From NCBI GenBank assembly GCA_025618425.1, contig CM046838.1, forward strand, positions 20,792,838-20,856,837: a DNA stretch of 64,000 nt, given 5' to 3'. This stretch comes from Heliocidaris tuberculata. Lineage: Eukaryota; Echinodermata; Echinoidea; Camarodonta; Echinometridae. Shown here piece after piece: positions 34,301 to 45,500 of this stretch; the first letter of the stretch is position 1; every line of letters begins with the position of its first letter. A model generated the notes under the pieces. The model had not been told where the DNA came from. It made no database searches and was given only the letters and a program-made list of their open reading frames with translations. The translations under genes and the position numbers were made by a program.

Positions 34301-37300
34301 GTCTGATATCACGTGAGTGCAGCTGCTTGATCAGTTGAGTTGTCACCTGATGTAAAGGAAAAAAGGTGAAATATAGAATAATATATAGGGTATAGAGATA
34401 TAGAATGATATACATATATACATGTAGAAGAATGAAATAGAGAAAAGTGGGGATATAGGACACAGGGTTAAAGTGGGAAAGATAGATCGAAGGATAGACA
34501 AAGAAAGGCAGACAAACAAAGGAAGACAAGCCACACTTTTGTCATTTTCAATTTCAATAAAAGCTTTTGCATCTATTTGACTGACATCAGGAGGGAGCTA
34601 TAATCCATTTCTGCATTTGTTCAGTCAAATTATGTTGACAGCCAGCACTAAAGTGAAAAAAGACTTCAGGGTGTACTTTGAGGAGCTTTTACATAAGTTT
34701 GCAATGACATGGCAGAAGTCTGTTATCTGGACAAACTTGGTGAAAGCATAACAGCTACTAAAATAAGTAGTTATATCTAAAAGTACCTTGAAGACATGAA
34801 TCCATATTGGCATATAACAAACAGTGTAATAGACTTTAGGAGTGCACTTTGAGGAGCTTTTACAAGAAATCGTAATGACATGACAGAAGATTGTCATCTG
34901 GACAAATTTGGTGAAAGCAAAACAGTAATATCTAAAAGTACCTTGAAGACATGAAGCCATGTTGCCATAACCTTCTCTGCTTTCTTGGGATCCACCCTCT
35001 GCCTGACCCCGATGCTGGCCATGGCTAGGGAGTAGTCTGAGGTGACCGACGGGGTGGTCTCAGGGTAGGCTAGCTCCACCATCCCCAGGCAGGCGTTACG
35101 CAGGGCCATGCTCATGTGCACCAGTTCCTCACGGGTGAATGGCATCAGGCTGTTCCTGTTTGAATCTGTCAATAGAATTGGACTGATTGCAAGTAGCGAA
35201 TGGTACAATGTGGCACACATACTTGGGACAGCTATAAAGTCAAGAAAACGACTATGTGGTGCTATTTCCCACTTGGCATTTATCTAACCCCATAATGATA
35301 TAATAAATAATCAAGGACAATCCTCATTCATGTCTAGGTTAAATCAGCAATGTTTATTGTCTCATTGTATAATCATTATTAACTTGCTTTAACAAAGAAT
35401 ATACAAACAGATCAAATACACAGATGAAGGAAATAGCATTCCGTTTTCAGAAAGATGAATAAATAAATAATAGATACAGATTCATTAAAATTTGATTTTA
35501 CAAAATGCATACAATCTCCTATTCAAATGTAGTATCATCTACTTTATCAAAGAAATCAAAAAGAGATGTAACATTAGTCATTTCATTTGGCTAAGTTGGT
35601 TCAACATTCCCATTCTTTTGAGTTCACCCAAATTCAAGTCATAAATTCATACTGAGTGCCACTATGAACATGACGGACAAAGAGAGTGGACATAATAAAC
35701 AACTCCTCATTCTACCCTCCACAATTGCTCTGGTAGACAAAAGAACATCCCTTCACTGCTATTATGTAAAATAAGTAGAACAGGTGAATATGCATGTGAC
35801 ATAGTTTTAAACTTTACCTGCATCATCACCATAGAACTCTGAATCATGAAGCGACATGAGAAGATGACCAAAGAGAGAGCAGAAGACCGAGAGGAGAGGG
35901 ATGATACGATTGATGTCAGTGGATGGAAGATCTATTCCTCTGGATATTGTCTGTAACAAGGGGATGCGTGCCCTGAGACAAAAGAGAAAAGGAGGTATTA
36001 GATTTATTTCATCTGTTGGTGACCAAGGGAAAATCAATCAAGATATAATGACATTAATATTGGCTTTCTTGCATAATGCCCCAATCAATTGCTCGGTGAC
36101 GCTTCTGCCACTTCAGTAACATCCAAGCCACAGGCAGGCTACCATAACTGCTATCACAGCATTCAAGAGATTCCTTCCTACCAAAATATCCATTTGGCAT
36201 TTCCAGGTAGAGAGATATATCCAATTGAAAATACATAACATACAGACAGACCAACCAGGCAACAATAGCTTTTGGCAATAAAGTGAATGAACCATTATAC
36301 ATGTACTAGTGTGCTCCGACACAGATTTCTTCTACATAATATTTGAGAAAAAATGTGTTTGCCTCTTCCTCTCATCCAATTCACTCAAAGTTAACAGGTA
36401 TTAGAAAAATACACAAAAATTCTCTCAAAGTAAAACAGGCACGATTTCTTGTATTTCGTGGAAATTTTTCTTTTGTATCATATACTCAAATGACCAGAGC
36501 TATCGTGAAATTTCTTTTCTTTTCTGTACTAAATGTACTATTCACTCACCCTGTAACCGATAGTGATGATACATTCTTCAAAGTAATCCAGAGATGCCTC
36601 AAGAAAGATTTGTTGATTGCAAGAGAGTAAAGTAATCTGGGAATAAACAAAGAATCAACACAAAGAATAAAATATTACGAACTTCACTAGGAATTACACA
36701 ATAACAAAAAGTAAAATCCATAATTTCATAATCATTATGAAATGTGCATGGTAGGGTAGCTGAATGCATGGAATCATTAAACCTAAGAAATGTGAATTTG
36801 AACCTTTACAGCAGTTATGAATTAAAGAATGCATAATAACATTGAAAAGTATGTTTCCTTTTTTAAACCAAGAAACAATGTGTTCTATAACTTTGATGAT
36901 CTGCTCATTACCAAACCTACATCCACTGGGAATCTTTATATTGATACATATGACAACTTTAGAGAGTGGGAAAATGAAAAAAAAAAAAAAAAAAAAAAAG
37001 AAGATTTACTAATGCATAATATCAACAATATGAACTGTGCAGCGACTAGTACTGCTGGCTCTACAACTTATCATTGATACGGTTCATGTAATTCAAACTC
37101 ATTACCTTGTCCTGGGTACATGTAGCTTGTGATCTACCATCAGCGAATGACACAATGTACAAAGAGCCATCAAGGCTGGTACATTCCCTTGCGTGGTTGT
37201 GGCGATGAGGCATTGGACGTGGGCAGAGGAGTTGACCTGTCTGACGCACTGCTCACGGATCTCTGAGATGGTGGAAGCGCTACCAAACTGTGACCATGAC

Positions 37301-40300
37301 AAAGTGAGAGAGACATGTATGTGAGCACATTTATTTTACTTCACCTGGAATCTGAAGAAAGCAAGTATATGATTTGTAAAAGGTGGAAATACTGCTTCTA
37401 GTCTCATCTACCTGACCAGGCTACTGAAGGTTGATATCCTACTAATGGGCATTAGCAAAACAACACTTAAAACCAAGGATATCATGAGCTACATGTACTA
37501 ATCTTACTTACCGGGGCATTACTTGACCTCTTTAAATGATATTCAATCAAATTTGCTGGTATGTTAGCAAAAAAAATTTCCAACAAGCAAAAAAAACAAA
37601 AAAAAACAAATCAAACAAAAACAGCAACATAAACGGTTCTCAAAATTTGCAGACAGATGTTCAAAAATTAAGCTGCTCAAAGATGCAGAACATCAAATAT
37701 ACTCTGCAATGAACAAAAAATTATTAATAATCCAAAGAATAGAGATATTATAGTCTGTATTTACCTCTCCTATATCTCTCTCAACATCTTCCTCCATGTC
37801 CGAATCTTCATCTGCAGCAAGCATATGATGAAGCCTCTCAGCGCTAGGCAGGGTGGGTAAGAGAATCTTTAGAAGGAGCAGGTATCGTATCACAAGATCT
37901 GAAGGAAATTGATCTGTAAGAGGAAGAAAATGAAAACACATTTTTGAATGAAGTCAGTCTTTAAGACTCTGTTGACTGAGACTTACATATTTTACAGGAG
38001 GATCACAGTGACTCAGTTCTTTTTCTTCTTGCATTGTGTATTTCTGGACCAAAACTTTTCCCACAATGCACCAATGATGATGTCACCCCATGATCACATT
38101 ATTCAACGGGTGCATGGGGAAATCTGACACTACTTTTGCCTTGAAATGAACATGATGAGAGGCAGTTGATCTTATATCTTATCTTTAAAAATAAAGTTGA
38201 GTTCTGGTCATGCAATTACATTATGAAAGAAACTGTCTGAAAGCAATTGGGAAGGGTTGATCATGTCTAAATAAGGATTGTATACTGTGAGGTTTTGGAA
38301 TCATCAAAATGAGTAAGAAATCAACCCAAACTCACTAAAACCACACATGCATCGCACACAGAAATGGGTAAATGGGACTGGACACAGATGTGGCATGTAT
38401 GTTCGGCCCAGACACATCAGGTTTTTTTTTGGTCTTATTTTGAATATAAGGGCATTCGAAGAGAAATCCTTTTCATGGGACATTTCTACTATGATTTTCT
38501 TCCAAACTGACATAAAAGGAATGAGAAAGCTCACAAATTATTTTCACCTATTGCTGATATCAAATTATTAAGGATTAAAGCATTTTGGAGGAAAAACAAG
38601 CTGGAAAGAAAAGCCAGAAAGACAATTCTGTGAGAACCATGTGTTACCAGCAGAATGCAAGCAAGTACTAATTTTGCTGACACTCACCGACATAAGGCCC
38701 CACTATAGTCATCACAGCATACAATAACCACGGTGATGGCTCCACCCCTAATTGCATGCTCTGTTCATCTGTGCCACCAGAAGGTGATGGGAGGAGGGCT
38801 CCAAGGAGCTGTTCTGGCGGTATTCCACCCTCCCTCTGGGCCAGAGCCGGTATAAGGAACTCGCTGATTTGATCTGTGGACTGCCGGCATAGCAGCTCTT
38901 GGCACAGAGAACACAAGGCTATATTTCTTCAGAAAGAAATGACAAAGGATTGAAGTTTGAAATGAAATAGATTACGAATCCAGACGGACAGCCAATAGGG
39001 AATAGGAAACAATTACTATTTGCACTACTGTTAGTAGTGCTGTAGCCCGGAACAAAAAGTCCGGCCCGTTTTAAGCCCGGTATTTTTTTTTCTGATCTTT
39101 ACCGATCCGGTCCAACCCGGTAACCCGGCCCGATAAGGAGTATAATAATAATAATAATAAAAAGGTTGACTCTTAGTGACCTCGGCCTTGTGACCCTTGT
39201 ACGTAAGTAGATCTAGATCACACACTCCGTTATCTTGCTGTCTGAGGTCCAGACATGCAACATTCCACACAAATTCAGGATCAGTTATTTCTGCCCCATG
39301 ATTGTCTTACAGACACTAGCACTATACATCCATGTAGTCTGGATGACCACGCCCACATTTCACTCTCACTATATGCGCCATGTGCTTCGACTGTCCCAAT
39401 TCCAAAGCTATGGTCCAAAGTCCAAATATCAGTCCATTCATCAGCCAATAGCAAACGAGAGTTTGCTGTTCACTGAGGCCGCGCGCTCTGCATAGAGAGA
39501 CGGCGGTGTAATGTTACACCCAGCTGGGCGCCAACCGTCTGACAGGCTGATCTTTGCTGTGAATTAATTTGTAAACAAACTGCCCATGTGCTTTGATAAG
39601 GAATGTCATTGTTTTGGTTCTGCCACATGACTTGTTGGAAATTTGAGCTGATGAAAACGAAAGTCAGGAGGAAAGCGATCGAGATATAAAGAAGGATTGT
39701 TGAGAGAGGGAGAGAGACTCAAAGAAAGATGCGAAGAAAAGAAAAGAAAATACGGACACTATTAAAGTGAAATCATGAAATCGGTAATTTAAGAGACAAG
39801 ATTTGGGATAGAAAAAATGTTACTGGAAAGAATAAATGGAAAAATAAATAGAATTAAAAGGGGACAGAACTGTAACAGGTTTAATCAAGAGTTTTTCTTC
39901 TTTCCATCATAATACATGTATGTATCAACTTTATATCATAGCATACGGTAAATACATGTCATGTGTATCAATTCTTTCTTTTTCTCTTCCTCCCGATATA
40001 CTACTAAGTACTAGAATTTTGAGAAGGGAAACGGGGAGAGGGGAAGAAAGAAAAAAATCAGAGAGAGACTATTAATTTTATCTTCATGTTTATTGATTAG
40101 CTCATCTTGCTAATAAACTTGAATTTTCCGCCTATCAGGAAGTGATTTGGCGATGGAATTACTCTTTCAAATCTCCGCTGTAAACTAGGCTAAATAAACT
40201 CCAGTTCAAACATCGATAACATCACTAACTTTCATCATCAGGTAGTAGTTCCCTGCTCTATCTCACACATTGACATAACATACACTTTTATCATGAACAA

Positions 40301-42515
40301 AATACATGTACACAGAGTGCCCTCTTGACCTCTTCTGTCACACATTCTCGATCTCTCTCATGTCACAGGTCAACAAACTTTATCGACTGTAAGCCTTTTG
40401 ATCTGATCTGCTGCCGGTGCAGTGCATGGGTCGCCGATGGCCATGCCCATGCGGTCACTAAACTTTAATTTATTCTGAGATTAACTCCGCCCACATATCG
40501 AGGGAAACTTCCTGATTGGTCACTAAATTGATTGCCCTGCATACATGCAGGATAGGACTAGACTGCAGGTGCATGGTTGTGTGTGTGTACGTGTATTTGC
40601 AGTGCTGCATATATGTGTAATAATACATACTGGCCATATGTGCTTAAAAGCACTACAGATAAACAGATCGAGCTACACTTAGGCAATCGGATGCATTTAT
40701 TTAGTTATTTTGACAGATTTATTATGATAAAAGACGAAGAATAATGAGCTATTTCAAGACCTTTACACTATCTCTTTCTGTTACCGAGTTGACCCAATTA
40801 ATTGCCACAGCCCGGACCGGAATTGGTCCGGCCCGGACAGCTCAGTCTGGCGGACTAAAGACCGGCATGCGTTCCGGGCTACAGCACTAACTGTTAGTCA
40901 TCTCCATTTTGTGTGATAAAAAATAATGAAATACAAAAAAAACCCCACTAATTCACAAACTAATTTTTTGTGAATATAAAAAAAAACAAATTTTAAGCCC
41001 AAGGCAAAATGAAAAATAACTTTCTTTTTTTACATGATTGTGTAGATCCATACCAATGGTCATTAATTATAAAACAAATGTAACAAAACAATGTATTTAA
41101 AATGAAAATAACGAGATACAAATATTTTGTCATTCTTATTCGGGGGAGAATGAGTGCAGCAATGAATACATCAACATCATATGAAGCACAGATATAAGAA
41201 CAAATCCTTTCTGGCAACTGACCTTTGACCTTTGAAGGCTGGGTGTTGACCTGTGACTTTGAGAGGTCTCAAGGTGAGATCAAGGCTTGTTTGAGCTAGA
41301 GGTGGAAGGTGTGACACATCGATTCCAGGAGGCAGTCTCTCGTTGATAAAACTCCTGAGATTCTGGTAATAACCTATTAATAAGGAGAAATCAAACAAAC
41401 TAATGATGTCTTATTCATTATATTGGGTGATTTCAAGTTCTGTGTTGGTGTTGGTGTTGGTGTTGAGAGCGTGAATTGGGCTGCTGATTCTAGCCCCAAC
41501 ACCGAATTTGGGTTTATAAAAATAATACCAATCACATTATTGATAGCTCAACACCCAGTGAAGTCAATCCCAGCACCAGCTTCATTTCAGGTTCAGTGTT
41601 GTGGCTGGTGTTAGTTTTGCCCCAACACCAACACCAGCTTTCAACATCGAACTTGAATTCACCCAATGTAGTCTGAAAGCACTCCCCTGAACCAGTTTCA
41701 TAATAACAAACCATAATGACAATGACAATGACAATGATGATGATCCTTGGCAAGTTTAGTAATAATAAACAACAATCATGATGACGACAATGATAATGAT
41801 GATGATAATGTTAACATTAATATTTTTAGAAACTAACGGGATCGATTGATACACTTTTTAAAATTTACTTACTTCCCCATGTTAACCACTACAATTATAG
41901 ATAACCACTTCAATGATCGTTAACCAATACTATTAATTAAAATAAACACATCAATATTAACACACGTTGCCATTTCTTTTTATGAAGTGTTTCAAATTAG
42001 AGAAAAATTCTATGTATAATAGCAACAAATACTGTTTATTAACTACCCATATAATAAATATACTCAGACACAAAGACAGGCAAGTCCTGTGTTTTTTTGT
42101 TTGTTTTTGTTTGTCTTTTTCTTCATAATACATTTTTCTTGCATTTCATGACCATGTTGCTGCATAAACTTACCATTTTGCACTAAGTACATCTGAAGGG
42201 CAGCTACGGTTTTTATTGCATCATCCAGGCTGATTCCATTCTGAGTGTAGGTGGTGACATCTGTGTAGACTTCCAGCATACGGAGGGGCATTGCCACTGG
42301 GGTTGAAGAGGGTGCTTCAAGGAGCCTGCATAATCATAATAATATAAACAAAGGGCAACATTTTGTGAAATGTGTTGTGGAATGTGCAAAATTGATCAAC
42401 TCAGTAAAACTTGAACATGACCTTTTTCTTCTCTTCATTGCCCTAGCAACACAGGTAATTCCTTTCTTCAACTTAGAAAGACTAAAGAGTGTCCCATCCA
42501 TATATTTTACGGGGA

Positions 42516-42563
<48 letters not shown>

Positions 42564-45500
42564 CCTCGTTTTTACATAGGTTCGTCTTTCCGAAGGTTCA
42601 TAATTCCAAAGGTTCGTAATTCCTAAACACAAATTTCCCATAGCAGGGGGTTCATAATTCCGAACGTTTGATGCATAACTCCGAAGGTTCGTTATTCCGA
42701 AGGTTTGTAATTCCGAAAATGTAATAGAGCCCTAGAACTTTTCAGAATTACGAACCTTCGGAAATATGAACCCTTTTTCATTTTCGGAATTATGAACCCT
42801 ACTTCATTTTTGGAATTACGAACCGTCGGAGTAACGAATCTTTGGAAGTGCGAACCTTCGAAAAACAAATCTTTGGAAAAAGGACATGTAACCTATTTTA
42901 CATAGTACAATACCAACAGATATACATGTATTTCCTGTACACTATACACACCTATCAACAAACAGCATATATTAAGGCACTGGCAATGTAGTCATTGCTG
43001 TTACTGAACAGGGCCTTTTGGAAGTGCAGAACGACAGTCACAGAACATGAAAATGGATTAACAATCCAATAAAGGCATACATGAACGCATACATGACATC
43101 ATCATAAAAGGTCACAACAATGTGACTGGCTCATCCTGAATTTACCTCAAAGTTTGCTTTCCTTAGTTTGGCATGGTGGTACTCTTATATAACAATAATC
43201 ATGAGACTGAATTCCTCAAGCACTCCTTGACTGACATTTTTCCTCCTATACAACTTGTATTATCATAATATGAAACCTTATAATGGAGTGCCATATGGTC
43301 CATTTCACAGAATAATATATACTATACCTGCAGCAGAGCCTTAGAATGTGCATGGTCTGATACAGCCAGGTCTGATGCTGCTGCTTTAACAGGCTAATGC
43401 TCTTCTCTCTCTGCTTTAGCATGGTCTGACATAACCAGGTCTGAAATCAAAGAAAACAATCGAAATTAGATACATCATAGACATGACAAGAATGCACAAA
43501 GTTGCGTCACTGACTTAAGTGAAAAAATGTCTTCATATTACTATGACCATCTTTTTTTTTGCCACAGCACTGCAATTATGCAAAGCTACAGATTTATGAT
43601 ACTTTAGCCCGAATTCACAAAGGAGGTTTGGTTTAAACCATGGTTTACTTTAAAACCCCTCCTGGTTTTTTTAAGAGTACGTGCACACTGAATCCAATCC
43701 AATCATATATTTTCTTTGAGCCCGCGCATGGGCAATGTGCGCTTATTCACGCTTATTTTAGTACGCTTACAGAGGTTTAAACCTTACCCATGGTTTAAAC
43801 CTCCTTTGTGAATTCGGGCCTTTATGTTTATGATTCTTATACTTGAGCAAGCAGATCTGAAAATTACAGCATAATTTTTTTGTAAAGAGAATGACACCCG
43901 ATATTGCAACTAAAGAAAGGTATTCAAACAAGCATTATGCTTCAATCCCCTCAGACTCTGTCTATCTCATTCTCTCTTTTTGTCCCTCTACCTCTGTCCA
44001 GCTGTCTGTCTATCTGTCTCTATCTCTTTTCGTTTCTCTCTGACTGAATCTCTCTCTCTCTCTCTCTCTCTTGCTATTTCTCTGTGTTTCTCTATCTCTC
44101 TCACTCTTTATGTCTAATTCTGTCTCTTTCTATCAAAATTTCTACAAAGAAACTTACCAAGCTCTGGACATCCTCTTTCTCACTATAAAATCGAAGGAGA
44201 AGCCTGAGAAGTGCATCCAGCATCTGAGAGTCAACCTCCTGTTTTTGGACGGTCTTCACAAGCTCGTCCCACTTTCCTCTGTAGAATCGCATCAGCTTAC
44301 GCCTGCAGATGGCGCCTCGCACAAAAGACTGCAGTTTAATGGCGCTTCTCAGACGTTTCCGCTCAGCCTGTGAGAAAAGAGAAAGAAATAAAGTGTAGAT
44401 ATTACAATGAGACATGCCTAAAGATTGACAGTAATATGACTTTGGCGTAAAGTGCTATCATTTCAAGGTAAGTACTAGGGAAGAGTGTAGGTGATAATTT
44501 ATTTTTTTTAATGCCCAAAAAGGTTACTGAATCTTTTAATACAGCATCATCCTTCCTGATGAAAAAAAAAAATCAACTGCATGATTTTTTAAAACAAATA
44601 CGTGTTTACTTAAAGTTACTTTTTAACATCTTGACATGGCTGTTAAAGTAGGGCTTAAAAATAAAAAGGTAAAAAAAAAACACCAATAAAAGAATGAAAA
44701 TGAGCAATGCTTTGAGAAAGGGGAAATTATTGTTTGTTCATTTTCCAAAAGAAGAATAAGCTCTACAAGACCAAGGTACAAGTAACCCTGAAATACGGTA
44801 TACCATCTGCTATGAGCCAGAAGGGCGTTCACTCTTTACAAAACGATACGAGTTAACACCCCTCTGGCTCCAAACAGACAATATCATCATCAAGAGGACT
44901 AATTGAAAAAGAATTCAAGACCATCTTCACCATCCACATTATCATGCTTTCTTCTTGGACTGATTTTTCAAGATGTATTTTCAAAGTCAAATAGGCAAGA
45001 CACTTGCCTAGACAGGAAGAGGGGCAAGTGAGCTTGAGGTAAACTGATAAAGAATGATGAGACTTACCTCTCTCTTCTGTCTTTCTTCTTGATTTCTCTG
45101 AAGCAGTGATGCTGTCATCTCCTGTAAATATGAGAAATCACATTCCTTTGCATGATATTACAACTTTTCTACTCAAATCAAAGCATGACCTTTACATTTT
45201 AGGATGCAGTAGACCTAAAATATGATAATTTCTTCAAACTGCTCATATTACATGAACGTTTCATAATGATGTAGAAGATTAGTTTATTTGTATCCAACAT
45301 AGTTTTACCTGGCTCAGCAAATGACAAAGACAGGTAGGATAAGACTATTATCAAGCTTATAAAGTAAATATAACTGTATTATGAGTGCATATTAAATCAT
45401 TTTTAGACAGAATAAAAAGAAAATCAAACTAAGAGTAATTTCCAATTTATTTCCTCATTCTTGAATGATAGAATTATAAAGAATTATAAGTATACTAAAC

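Noticed and set aside
43328..43440. Internal duplication in UBE3C exon 4 (TWLCQTM / TWLYQTM)
   Set aside because: The exon has the same length as the vertebrate segment, so no extra copy was added; the similarity is probably ancestral or chance.
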